Positions 32,026 through 43,179 of a stretch of DNA of 64,000 bases are shown here, piece after piece. This stretch comes from Saccharum officinarum (lineage: Eukaryota > Streptophyta > Magnoliopsida > Poales > Poaceae). Where the stretch lies: the NCBI GenBank assembly GCA_020631735.1, contig CM036197.1, positions 44,067,880 through 44,131,879 of the forward strand, given 5' to 3'. The position numbers were made by a program, and so were the translations under genes. The notes under the pieces were generated by a model. That model did not search any database and was not told where the DNA came from. It was given only the letters and a program-made list of their open reading frames with translations. Positions within the stretch are counted from its first letter, which is position 1, and each line of letters starts with the position of its first letter.

Positions 32026-32606
32026 CGAGTCTGCTACAGAAGGACCATAAGTGCGCTTGGACAGAGGAGTGTGAGGTGGCTTTCTGCACTTTGCGGAATT
32101 TGCTAACTATTGCTCCTGTTCTGGCGCAACCGGACATCGAGAAGTTGTTTGATGTGTTTTGCGACGCATCCAAGAATGGTTTAGGTTGTGTTCTGATGCA
32201 AGATGGGAGAGTTATTGCTTATGCCTCTCGTCGGTTAAGGAAACATGAGGTTAACTATCCGACTCATGATTTAGAGCTCGCGGCGGTTGTGCATGCTCTA
32301 AAGATTTAGAGACACTACTTGCTTGGGAATGTGTGTAACATCTTCACAGATCACAAGAGTCTCAAATACATATTTACATAGTCCGAGTTGAATATGCGAT
32401 AAAGAATATGGTTAGAGTTGATCAAGGATTACAACCTGAATGTACACTATCATCCAGAGAAGGCTAATGTAGTAGCAGATGCCCTAAGTAGGAAGTCACA
32501 TTCTCTTATGGTGCCGCCTTTGTTCGAAGATCGATTCAATCTGTTGCATCCTACTGTATTGCACAACATTCAGATTAGTTGTACCTTAGAGAGTAAGATC
32601 ATTTAA
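31953..32606 (+). pseudogene. Chromovirus RT connection and RNase H
   Basis: In the shifted frame, [20 protein letters not shown] leads to the RNase H core. [19 protein letters not shown] carries the first Asp, [19 protein letters not shown] the Glu, FTDHKSLKYI a third acidic residue, and [14 protein letters not shown] the fourth. A TAG at 32307-32309 stands where Trp is expected before RHYLLG. The domain is otherwise well conserved, with the catalytic residues present. Confidence 0.85.
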
Positions 32607-33829
32607 GGTCAGAAAACAGACAAGGAAATCTTCCATATCAAGGAGAAAATAAAGAAAGAGCCAACTAAGCACTTTAGAGTGGATGAACAAGGAGTGTTAT
32701 GGTTCAAGAACCGCCTGATTGTACCAAAGGATCGAGAGCTCAAGAACCAATTGATGGATGAAGCTCATCATTCTAAGCTATCTATCCACCCAGGAAGTAG
32801 CAAGATGTATCAAGCACTGAGACCTCATTATTGGTGGAGGAAGATGAAGAAAGAGATTGCGGCGTATGTTGCTCGATGTGACACATGTTGTCGAGTGAAG
32901 GCTCTTCACATGAGACCCACAGGACTCTTGCAACCTTTGTCAGTACCAGATTAGAAATGGGAGGATATAAGTATGGATTTCATCACTGATCTTCCCACCA
33001 CCCCCAAAGGGAAATGACTCGATTTGGGTGATTGTAGACCGCCTTACCAAATCGGCTCACTTCTTGTCAATCAAGATGACATTTTGACCACCTTAGTATG
33101 CTGAGAAGTACATTGCAGAAATTGTTAGATTGCATGGTATACCGAAGACAACAGTGTTTGATTGAGGGTCACAGTTTACCACTCACTTTTGGGAGCATCT
33201 TCATAAAGGTTTGGGTACTAGTTTGGTTCGTAGTATAGCTTACCACCCCTAGACCGATGGGCAAACAGAGCGAGTTAATGCGATTCTCAAAGATATGCTT
33301 AGAGCTTGTGTGTTGTCATCTAGAGGTTTATGGGAATCATGGGTACCTTTAGCAGAGTTTGCTTACAACAACAGTTATCAAAAGAGTATCAAGATGGCTC
33401 CATTTGAAGCCTTGTATGGCAGGAAATGTAGGACACCGTTGAATTGGATTGAACCTGAAGAGAGAAGGTTTTATGGGATCGATTTTGTTGACGAGGCTGA
33501 GAAAAAGGTCCGTATTATCCAACAAAATATGAAAGCTGCACAATCACGTCAGAAGAGTTATGCAAACAAAAGAAGGAGACCGCTAGAATTCTAAGTTGGT
33601 GACTACATCTATTTGAAAGTGACTCCAATGAAGAAGAAATGGTTTGGGATTAAGAAGAAGCTTGATGCTAGATTTGTAGGACCGTACAAAATCATAGAGA
33701 AGAAGGGTCTCATGGCTTATAAGTTGCAGCTACCAGAAGCAATGGGTTCGATCTTTCTAGTCTTCCTTGTCTCACAGTTGAAAAAGTGTGTGTGTTCCGG
33801 AAGAGAGGATAGAACCTCAGGGCATCCGG
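32607..33829 (+). pseudogene. Chromovirus integrase
   Basis: The zinc-binding domain is intact in 32679-32954 (HHSKLSIHPGSSKMYQALRP, ending CDTC). The core is broken: a TAG at 32952 precedes WEDISMDFITDLP (first Asp). The second Asp lies in VFD with a TGA just after it (33163), and the Glu is near 33270 in a region with TAG codons. The C-terminal half is open at 33295-33594 (WVPLAEFAYNNSYQKSIKM, PFEALYGRKCRTPLNW). It continues in 33613-33800 with the SH3-like part (KKKLDARFVGPYKIIEKKG, AYKLQLP). Confidence 0.85.
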
Positions 33830-33990
33830 ATCAAATCAGATTTAGAATACCGTGAGCAACCAGTTCGAGTTTTGGATACTAAGGATCGAGTCACTCGGAA
33901 TAAAGTGGTGAGAACATATAAGATACAGTGGAGTCATCACGATGAAGGTGATGCGACATGAGAAACGGGAGAATATCTGCAAAATGCTTA
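33830..33990 (+). pseudogene. Chromodomain at the integrase C-terminus
   Basis: In the frame after the last integrase part the sequence reads REQPVRVLDTKDRVTRNKVV and TYKIQWSHHDEGDAT, followed by an expected Trp-Glu that is TGA-Glu here. This is the chromovirus-type chromodomain, thought to direct integration to H3K9-methylated chromatin (established for the family). It marks the element as Tekay/Del-like. It is especially relevant because the same element carries an H3-tail-like protein. Confidence 0.75.
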
Positions 33991-34058
33991 TAAGGATTTT
34001 TATAACAAATGGTTCGTAACTCAAAATCTCAGGATGAGATTCTTATAAGGGGGAAGGT

Positions 34059-37000
34059 TGTAACACCTCGGGTGTTAAGCATTGCATTAGCATTTTAAAA
34101 TCGCACTCATGAGCATCATATTGCATTCATTATTGCATAAAATGTAAGTATAACTTTGAATTGAAACATGGAAAACGTGACATTGAAACATGGATGTTGC
34201 ATGTGGTTGTTTAAATGCAGTGTTACCCTAATTATGCTTGATAGACTAATAAAAACATGTTTGGTTATAACTGCAAACCACTTAGAAATGTGTAGCATAA
34301 TTTTTGGAGCAAGTTTGGTATTCAAAATTTCCCCTAATTTTGCTTTTAAAAATATTCTAGAAAAATTGAGGATTTGATTTAAATTGGACTTTGAATCTAC
34401 ATTTCAAAATATGTTTGGAATTTCAAAATGTGCCCTAAAGCAAAGTTGTAGAGAATTAAATTTGGAACAACTTCTATTTTGGGGTCAAATCTTAAAAATG
34501 TCATTTTCAATTTCAATTTTTTTTAATTTGTAACGGTTAGAAAAAAAATTTAAATTTGAAATAGAAAAGAAAAACAATTTCCTTGTTTAACGGGCCGCCG
34601 CCTCACTTTCAGCCCGTTGGCCGAAGCGGCCCAGCTCTCCGAGCGCACGCCCACGCTCGCGCCTCGCCTCGGCCGGCCTGCTCCAGCGGCCCAGCCCACG
34701 CCGCGCGCCTCCCCCTCCCTTGTGCGCGCGACGCCCGCCTGATCGCGCGCAGACGCACGACGCCACGTGGCGGCCGCATGCCGGTGCTGTCCACCACGTG
34801 GACGCCAGTGGCCCCCACGCGCTTGGCTTCACAGCACTGTGCCCATGCCTCTGCCTCCACTCCACTCCTCATTTGCTCTCTCTCTCTCGCTCCCTTTGGA
34901 GAACCTGAACGGGAGCAGCACTCGCCCACGTTTGCCACCGCTTGCCACCGTCTCCGCCATCGCATTCCGACACCGGTGAGCCGCCTCTGCTCGATTAACC
35001 ACGCGCCACGCCCTGCCACCTCCTCCTCTCCTCCGAACAAGCCATAGTGTTGTCTTGCTCGCCTATGGTAAGGCTCAATCGAGCTTTTCCCACACGCGCC
35101 ACCTTGGCCGGGTCACTGCGCTCGCGCTCCGCTGCTAGCACCCTCGCTCCCCCTCTTTCCCCTAGCGTCGTAGTCCTGTGTTCGCCATCACCTCGCGGAA
35201 ACCATGTGTGCTCTAGCTAGTCCGTTCATGGCCGGGGATGGCCGTTGGCCGCCGACAACCGCCGTGCGGTTGCGACGTTGTGGACACCGGCACGTCATGG
35301 GCTCGAATGTTTTTCCCCTCTGTTCTCTGGGCCAGCGGCCGTGGGCCGAAGCCCCGAGCCGGGCCGGCTCGCCCTCCCCGCGCTGGCTGCTGAGGCCGAA
35401 AATGGTCGTGGGCCGGTAGTTTCCGCTGGGCTGGCCTGTTAGTCAAAAATAAAAAAGAAATGAGTTTCGGTTTTTCTATTATTATTTGGAAAGAAAAATG
35501 CTTTGGAAAAATGTTGTGTACCCATTTTGGCTCCAAAAATTATGAAACAAATTTTGTAGTGATCCTCATGAGTAGATCTATGGCTTAAAATTATTATATG
35601 TCAGTTTTGTGACACTTTTCTGTAGAGTTTTATTTAATCATTGAAATTGATGTGTTCTTGAGAAATCTATAATAAATTATAGAAAATTCAGAAAAATATG
35701 ATTCTAAGTTTGTTACTCTTCTTGTGTACTGTACTTTCTAGGAAAAATATATTCCATACATGTTCTATAGAAAATTTTGGATGTGTAGTTCAAGTGCCTT
35801 TATGGGCTGATTTATGTTATTTTTGCTAGAGGGCAAAATTTGTCTAAAACATGCTTATGATAATTTTTATACAGTGATTGTTTGCTGTGTAGAACATAGG
35901 AAAAATACTAAATCTGTTGTTTGATATTTTTCATAATACAAAGTATTTTCATACTCATTTTTATGCTATATCTTGTCATTTTAGTGTAGACCGTGTTGCC
36001 GGTCAAATCCTCTGAAAATTTTATGGTGTGCTACTTGGAGTAATAATATACTACTGTAATTTTTGTAGATTTTTATATGCACCAGAAATATATGTTGTTG
36101 TTGTATTCCTAGTTTAAATAGGAATAAAGTAATCTTGTTTATGTAGATTTAGTTTCATAATAAAGCTTTGGTGTATCTTTGAAGCACCAAATCACTTGCT
36201 GGTGTTGCTTGATAAGTTAATGGGTTTGTGTTGATAAAGCGTAGTAGCATTCATGTTAGAGTTATATGCTAGCTAGTGTAAAAAATAGACGAGAATTGTT
36301 AGCAGAGGTGAATGCAGTAGATAACATGTGTTTGTAGTACATGTTCTTGGATGATGTGGACTACCTTATAGAAAGGTTTTGTCCCTAGTCTTTACTATAA
36401 GTTTCAATGTGTTCATCTACATATCATGCCATCATGATCATCGCATACCATCGCATCCGATGCACGGTTTACATGTTTACTTATGCAAGTGCATCATACA
36501 GGATTATAGGAGGAGTTGCTAGTAGCAGTTTAGGAGGAGCAAACTGGGTCCGAACCATAAGAAGCTCAGGAACAGGAGGTGTCCGAGGTAGACGAGCAAG
36601 AAGAGGATCTGCCTGAGTGTGTAAACCATCAACCCAGTTCCTTCGAACGAGGCAAGTCCCAGAGCATTCTAAGGCTCCTATTTCATAAAAGCAATCCTTT
36701 GTATATATGAGTTTATGTATTGTGCATTAAGTATAGGAGTTGAGTGAAACCGTTGATGCATTATTACTTTCCTTGCCTACCTTGTTATACTCTTACCCTG
36801 TTAAGTTTAGGATCGTATGATTGCTTAGCCCTGCAAAGATCGGTAGCGATCGGTGATTTCCGGTCACCTGAAATGATAGGTGGTTACTATAATGTTTTAG
36901 CTATGGAATGGTTGATATCCTGGAAATAACCATGTGTTGATGGATAATTGGAGACCGAACAAAAAAGTTGGAGGTAACCAGACAGGGTTCTAGGGTGCTA

Positions 37001-38158
37001 GTAGTTTTTCCATCTGTGTCGATTAAGGACCTATCGTTGCTCGTCCCTCTTGTCATGTTGAATGCATGCCTCACATTTAGTTGGCCGAATAAAGTACCTT
37101 TCGACCATGAAGCTAGTGACACTTTTTAGGCTGGACTAAACTCGGATTGGCAGACTGGTGTCAAAGGGGGTAAGACGGGGACACAAAGAGTGAGCCCAAG
37201 GTGCGTCCTGGTAGTCGAGCGGTCCCTAGGTAGTGCGGTCCATGATTGTTACCCTACGACATTTACCTAGAAAGTATCATTGGTGATCTGTAGCTCACTT
37301 GGTCGGTGAGTGTGGTTTGTGTGAGGAATAAATCACCAGCTGGTTAGGATTCGATTCGAATTGCCATCGCTCCTGGATAGTGAGCACTTGACTTGAGTTA
37401 TGACATCGTAGTAATGATGATGGAACACTGATGGCTATATGGATGATGTTGGAAATGCTAAATTCAAGTGGTAACATGATGTTATTGCTTAATCAAGTGA
37501 TTGGTATAGTATAGGTGCTTACCTAGATGGATAAGTTATAATAAACCTGAGGCAAATTACTTAAAATGATTTAGTCATGATAGCTTACGCCTTTCGCAAA
37601 TGAGTTAGCTAGCCCACTAAAGGAAAGCCTTGCATACTCCTTGGTGTCACTTTGTTTTGGTTTAAGACGGGTAAGTCTAGCTGAGTACTTTCTCGTACTA
37701 AGGGTGTTGTTCCCATTGATGTTGTAGATGGTCAGATGTACTACGGCTATTGCGTCAACTGCCTGTATCCAGCGATGGGTGACAACTAAGACCAAGGGCA
37801 ATGGTCAATCCGTATATCTTACCTAATGCTTTTGTGAAAAGTGACTATCTTCTAGCACTATATTTGAATTAAGTGTGTGCGTGTTTTATGAAACTATTTG
37901 CTTCCGCTACTTTATTTTGAAATTGGTTTATAATAACTTATGTTCTAAACTCTGATGTATTCAGCTGTCGTTGCAAACTTTATGTAATATGTGACTGTGG
38001 CTGCTAAACTTGTACGATCTTGGTTTGTATGTTGGTTGGTTTGAAATCCTTTATGGTTTCACGGACTACCGGGTTATACGGGTTTAAGTTTGCTAAATTA
38101 TCTGCTCCGACAGTTGATTTTCTTACTTAATTTCGTATAATTGGTCGGTTCTGTTACA
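34059..38158 (+). repeat. Right LTR of the chromovirus (4.1 kb)
   Basis: The LTR starts TGTAACACCTCGGG after the purine tract and ends CTGTTACA. The first half matches the left LTR. The GC-rich block 34600-35440 opens long spurious frames in several phases. The second half (36147-38158) is present only here and resembles, in layout, the fragment at 53517-55744 (a GAGGCAAGTCCC-like word, a CATCACAATCATTA-like word, then a sequence near GATTCGATTCGAATTG at 37347). No genes. Confidence 0.88.
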
Positions 38159-38163
38159 CACAG

Positions 38164-39160
38164 CTACCTACGGGTAGGAATGCACATTGGCACATCACAG
38201 AGTTTGACCAATTTGGGGAGCCGATCACACCGTCAATAGCTATCGCGAAATATAAGACTATCATCGGGTTGCTTATAAGGGATTTCATCCCAATTAAGTA
38301 TAGAAAGTGGATTGGAAAAGATAATGACGAGTGGAAGGTTCCTGAAAGTGAGAAGGATGCCATATGGGAGAACATGATCCCACAATATTTTACTTTCCCA
38401 GTGGACTATGACAGGAAGCAAGTGAAGAAAAAAGCAAAAGAAATCATGGGTACATGCTTTAAGACTTTTAAGGGGACATTGTACAAGAAATATGTCCTCG
38501 AAGGTAAAGAGCTAGATTTTGATGGTGGAGAGTACACCAAGTAGAGGGACTTCTGGTAGGATTTCAAGGAATACAGGTTATTCTAGGAGTACTTGTAGCT
38601 AAGCAGGAAGAATAAGAAGAACTCACAAAAAGCAACGAATCCTCATCATCTTGGCTCTCATGGCTATGCCAAAAAGATGCCAGAATTTGAAGCAGAACTT
38701 CATAGGATGGCATGCCTTGCTGAAGAAGGTGTTCAAGTTGAGACTACCGATTGGGAGCCCAGATCGATATTATACTGTATGGTGAGGGAGGTACGTCATG
38801 CCCGGATGGGAGCTCTAGTTCCCAAAATCTAGCCATGAGCTACCTTGTCTAGAGGATCTCCGAGGTAACTAATGAGGTGAGGCAAGGGACTCACACTTCT
38901 AATAGGGAGAAAGATGTGCTCACCCAAGCACTCGGAAACAAGGAGCACCCTGGTCGCACTAGAGGAGCCGGTGTTGTTCCTTGGAGACTATCATTCGAGG
39001 AAGAAGCTCATACTTACCGGAGCCACTCGAGGAGTAGGGCGGAATAGGAGGCAGAGACACTAAGGCGTCTGAAAGAGATTGAAGAAAGATTCAACGCACG
39101 CTTGAGGCGACTGTTGAAGCATGAATGCAGCAAGTTTTGCAGTCCATAGGATCAGCAGTA
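38164..39160 (+). pseudogene. CACTA-B main gene: Transposase_24 (Ptta/En/Spm) domain
   Basis: This continues in frame from the exon ending at 25494. RNAHWHITEFDQFGEPITPS, then TIIGLLIRDFIPIKYRKWIG and ESEKDAIWENMIPQYF, followed by a Lys-rich helix (KKKAKEIMGTCFKTFKGTLY), is the Transposase_24 pattern. This family accompanies TNPD in plant CACTA elements; a DNA-binding or accessory role is assumed, not shown. The open frame stops at 38542-38544 (TAG). Coding similarity continues through further TAGs (AKKMPEFEAELHRMACLAEE; DWEPRSILYCMV) to about 38830, then in shifted frames as a Glu-rich helix near 39050-39120. Confidence 0.75.
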
Positions 39161-40002
39161 CCTCTAGTACCACCAGAACCTATTCCAACTAGCTTTAGTC
39201 CACATTTCAGGGGTCGTAGCAGCTGAGGATCAACCCCGCTCGATGGAGAAGAGGCGAATGCGCCTCATCCGGTGGACAACATCACTAAACCTATCAATAT
39301 CAGGTTGTACATCTATCAATAATGGACAACTGACAAGGTGGCATACGGCCAGGCCTGGCCTGTGGGAGATGAGACCGTTAGTGGCTACCCAATTCCATTG
39401 GGGTACGCCAACGTCAACATTGATACAATAGTTGATAAGAAGTATAACAAGATACGCATTCATTACCCCACAGCGGAAGATAGGCCGAAACTTGGTCAGA
39501 ACAAGGGCGCTTATGTGGCTTGGCACAAGCGCTTCATTAAGCTTGATCACCAGGTCTCCTCACAGGATGAGGACTCCAGTACCACCAGACCCTATTCCAA
39601 CTAGCTTTAGTCCACATTTCAGGGGTCGCAGCAGCTGCGGATCAACCCTGCTCGATGGAGAAGAGGCGAATGCGCCTCATCTGGTGGACAACATCACTGA
39701 ACCCGTCAATGTCAGGTTGTACATCTATCAATAATGGACAACTGACAAGGTGGCATACGACCAGGCCTGGTCTATGGGAGAAGAGACCGTTAATGGCCGC
39801 CCAATTCCACTAGGGTATGCCAACATCAGCATTGATACAATAGTTGATAAGAAGTATAACAAGATACGCATTGATTACCCCACAACGGAAGATAGGCCAA
39901 AACTTGGTCAGAACAAGGGCACTCATGTGGCTTGGCGCAAGCGCTTCATTAAGCTTGATCACCAGGTCTCCTCGGAGGATGAGGAGGACTATGAGTCTTC
40001 GC
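39160..40002 (+). repeat. 412-bp direct tandem duplication within the CACTA-B gene (DUF8039-like domain)
   Basis: CCTATTCCAACTAGCTTTAG recurs at 39179 and 39591, and the whole interval between is repeated with about 5% difference. Each copy encodes LYIYQ, then QAWPVGDETVSG or QAWSMGEETVNG, then a conserved IPLGYAN/DTIVDKKYNKIRI/YPTEDRPKLGQNKG-like series resembling DUF8039, found in grass CACTA proteins. The second copy remains open to 40010 and ends in an acidic tail. The duplication is internal to the gene and predates some of the stops. Confidence 0.7.
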
Positions 40003-40061
40003 CCCATTGAGATGTAAGTGATCACTCACCATCTCCCGAGAGAGATCACTCACCTCCTCCC

Positions 40062-41822
40062 TTGCCATCACCCCTGAGAAAGTCTCCTTCTCTTCCTCCT
40101 CGTCTGCCTCCATCTTCACTAGGCCAGACAAAAGAGAAGACTCCTCGTCCTCCTCATCCCACTTCTCATCCCTCTGCATCAGCCTCGAGAGAAAATAATT
40201 CTCATTCTCCTCCTCCATCTGAGCCGAACACAAGATCAAGGGCATCGAAGTTGCAGAAAAGGTCCTCGGATTTGGTCGCTAATGCTCCCAAAGAGGACCA
40301 ACAACAAAAGAAAAGGCCATTCAGTGGTAGTGTTACAAACTTGATGGCACAAAAATTCACTACAAATATGAACACGGGCGATTGTATTAGATTCTTCAAT
40401 CTATGTGCCTCACTGCCTAAGTGGAGGGTGCAGTCCGAATTTAAAAGGCAAACAGAGAAAGCCAAAGAAATACACCATAAGGATCAAAGGGAGATCCAGA
40501 AGTTGGTAGAAAACAACCCCGAATTAACCATGGAAGAGGCTGCAAACATCTATTATGACACACAAGGGATGGCAACACCGACGATGAAGTATCAAAGGGG
40601 CAATTTTTTAGTTTCTGATGACGAGTTCAAGAATTTGACAACATATATGCGCTAGTTGCATGAATATTATATGGCTCAAGCAACAGAGACGACTAACTTT
40701 AGTTTTGAGGTTATTATTCGTTCCCCGTTTGTTTACCATTATCCTGAAGAAGAGAAGTTCGATGTCGAGTGGGAGTGCTTGTTCCAGCTATACTAGAGAC
40801 ACTCTCTCGATACACAAATGTTATCGTTGTGGACTATGTAAGAACCCTACTTGCACGATATTATAATTAACTACTCTCTTCAGACACAAATTGTTAACTT
40901 TCCAGCATTTCCCATGATTTATGCAGGTGCATAGCAAAATTTTGAAAAGGAGATGGGATCACATAGGCTTCTTGGATTCCATGCGAGTAAATGAGAACAC
41001 ATGCACAGGTCAGGAAGGACACGTGGAAGGCCTTCAAGATACATTGGTTGATGTTTTCAATAATTTAGTGACTAACAAAAAACCCACTTACTTCTAGCCT
41101 GCAACTGCGAGTATGTGTTCTCAGCTTTTTTATTATGCTTCTTTTTTAAGATTATTCGTTAATTAGGACTTTGCGATTGCAGCAACCATTTCATCTTCAT
41201 TGTTGTCAATCTTGAAACAAATCAGATCGAGGTGTGGGACTCAAAGAAAAACCATTTCATCATCTGGATCCACTAGTGGCGGTGCTCAATAAGTAAGCGA
41301 TCATAGTGACAAATAACAAATTATTTTTTAATCACACATAGCACATTCTAATAACTCCTTTTAACACTTTATAATGTGGCACAGTGTCCGGAGAAGACAT
41401 ATCGGTGGGACTGAGGTTCCATTCGACGTTGTCGAAATGGTGGGGCCGTACCTAGACCAGCCGGCGGGAAACAATGAATATGGGTTTTATGCAATGTGGG
41501 CAATGCTTCGCTACATCGGCGAAAATCGCCAGAAGTAGATAAGTTGGTGTGTATAATCCCCATACCATTTATATATGTTAATAATTCTACAAAATGATCT
41601 ACTGATTTCTCTTTGGATATCATCTTATTTTCAACGACGGCGCAAGAAGTTTAAACATTGAAGGTTGTTAGACATGGAGATCGTCGCACTGCAATCGGAG
41701 CTGGCATCCTTCATTTTAGCCAAGGTATTGCACAAAGATGGACTATTTTCCATTGCACAGTCCGAGAGGTACAAGAACCAGTATGGGCCAGAACGGATCG
41801 CTAGACTATTGTAATTTTTTTT
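40062..41822 (+). pseudogene. CACTA-B main gene, C-terminal Ulp1/C48-like cysteine protease domain
   Basis: A Pro/Ser-rich linker (40062-40250) precedes a helical region (QKFTTNMNTGDCIRFFNLCA; DDEFKNLTTYMR) and then FDVEWECLFQLY. An intron (donor near 40836, acceptor TTTATGCAG ending at 40926) leads to KRRWDHIGFLDSMRVNENT. A further exon near 41185 reads NHFIFIVVNLETNQIEVWDS, with the His and Asp of the C48 catalytic triad. The exon near 41450 reads QPAGNNEYGFYAMWAML, with the Gln but Tyr where the catalytic Cys should be. The last exon ends YKNQYGPERIARLL at about 41815. SUMO-protease-like domains are common in plant transposons; this copy is inactive. Confidence 0.7.
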
Positions 41823-41987
41823 TAAAATTTGATGGATCGAGTTGTTCATATGAACATTTGAATTGTAACCGTAACATGTGTAATGTTTAATGTTGATGGA
41901 CTTGTCGTCTAGGTAGCGGATATATTGTGAAACCTGATTCCCCAATAAATAAATAAATAAATTTATAAAACAAAAAATACGAGCGAG

Positions 41988-42396
41988 CCTCACTGCCGGT
42001 TAGCTCAAGCCGGCAGTGATGGTGAAGAAGACAGTGCCTGTTTGAGTGTCAAACCGACAGTGTTAGCGAAGCAATCACTGTCGGTTAGAATTAAAAACCG
42101 GTAGTGTTAGTAAAGTAATTACTGTCGGTTACCAGCACAAACCGTTAGTGTTAGTGAAGCAATCACTGTCGGTTATAACTTCAAACCGACAGTGATTTCT
42201 CAACTAACATAGCCGATCAAGCCAAGACCCAACAATGTTAACTTAAATAACACTGTCGGTTGGTGCTTCAAACCGGCAGTGTTGTGGATAAACCACACTG
42301 TTGGTTTTGCCTTCGAACGACAGTGTATATTTCCTTTCACTATCGGGTTGGACGAACCGGCAGTGATGTGTACCCCACATCACTGCCAGTATGGTA
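41988..42396. repeat. CACTA-B 3' subterminal repeat array
   Basis: At least ten alternating copies of CACTGTCGGTT and AACCG(A/G)CAGTG are spaced about 15-35 bases apart. Examples are CACTGCCGGTTAGC at 41991 and GAACCGGCAGTG ending at 42365. Such arrays are binding sites for the element's TNPA-like protein. One or two degenerate copies lie outside the proposed terminus (CACTGCCAGT at 42381) just before the Copia insertion. Confidence 0.85.
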
Positions 42397-43179
42397 CTGT
42401 GAAAGTCCCTAGTTTGGTTTTGGCTAATTGATGAAACCTAGGACTAACCTTTGTATCTAAGTGGATGATTTAGATAAAGGTGGTCATTGCATATGAGACA
42501 TGACATTGACTCATGTGACCAAGATGATGAAGACCAAGATGAGGCTTGGCTCGATGGACCGGTTGTGAAGGTGAAGGGCAAGTCGAGGCTTCGAAGCGAG
42601 ACCATGCGATGGTGAAGCTTGAGCGAGACTTGGCGCCGACGGACCGATGCAACGGTGAAGAGCAAGTGAAGTCAAGGTCGATGGATCGAGACGGTCATGT
42701 GATGATATGAAGTGGATCATATCATTTGGAGAAACAAAATGGGCTCAAGGCAAAAGGTATAACCATAGGGCCATTTTGTGTTACACTCAAGACACCATAG
42801 AGGGTGTGAGTGGTTTAGGATCGATAGCCGAACTATTAAGAGGGGAAGTCTTATCGGTTATTCGATGCACGGGTGCCACTAGGTGAATTCATGAAGTGCA
42901 TTGCATGTAGGGCCTAGTGAGTGAATTGAAAACCTTTGAAAATGATTGAGAAAATGCTAACACACAAGCACATGGAGATGTACACTTGATGGTGTTGGCA
43001 CATTTGCAAAGGTGGCGTTGGTCGCGCTGTGGTTTGCGGTAGAGAGGGGTTTGGGTTCCTCTCTCCCTCCCGCCGAGCGTGCGAGCGCGGGATTCAGGCG
43101 ATTTCGGAGAAATGAAATGCCTATTTTCCACTACGCCGGAAGTCGGAAAAGAAACGGAGGCGAACGCGGTCACGGAGGT

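Larger units (their letters stand above)
25495..38158 (+). mobile_element. Ty3/Gypsy chromovirus, Tekay/Del type, with a histone-H3-tail-like gene
   Basis: This 12.7-kb element starts TGTAACACCTCAGG and ends CTGTTACA, with a perfect duplication CACAG (25490-25494 and 38159-38163). The right LTR is 4100 bp. The left LTR is recognisable only to 27550, then diverges. The internal order is an H3-tail-like gene, gag, protease, RT, RNase H, integrase, chromodomain and polypurine tract (AAGGGGGAAGG at 34047-34057). Gag through RT shares one frame, as is usual for Tekay. I could not find a TGGTATC-type primer-binding site. Many TAG/TGA stops show it is inactive. Confidence 0.9.
23369..42365 (+). mobile_element. 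CACTA transposon (CACTA-B) carrying a nested Gypsy element
   Basis: The left end CACTGCCGGTTC (23369) and right end GAACCGGCAGTG (to 42365) are exact 12-bp inverted repeats. Both continue into similar subterminal sequence (GACCCGACAGTG against AACCCGATAGTG in the same sense). Without the 12.7-kb Gypsy insertion the element would be about 6.3 kb. It has a TATA-bearing 5' repeat, an RNase-H1/viroplasmin-like exon, a Transposase_24-type gene ending in a C48-like domain, and a 3' subterminal array. No TNPD catalytic transposase was seen inside, so it is probably non-autonomous. I could not see a convincing 3-bp target duplication (CAT against ATG). Confidence 0.78.

Noticed and set aside
42381..42399. 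True 3' terminus of CACTA-B beyond 42365
   Set aside because: CACTGCCAGTATGG is a degenerate word without a matching left end; GAACCGGCAGTG at 42354-42365 pairs exactly with the left end.
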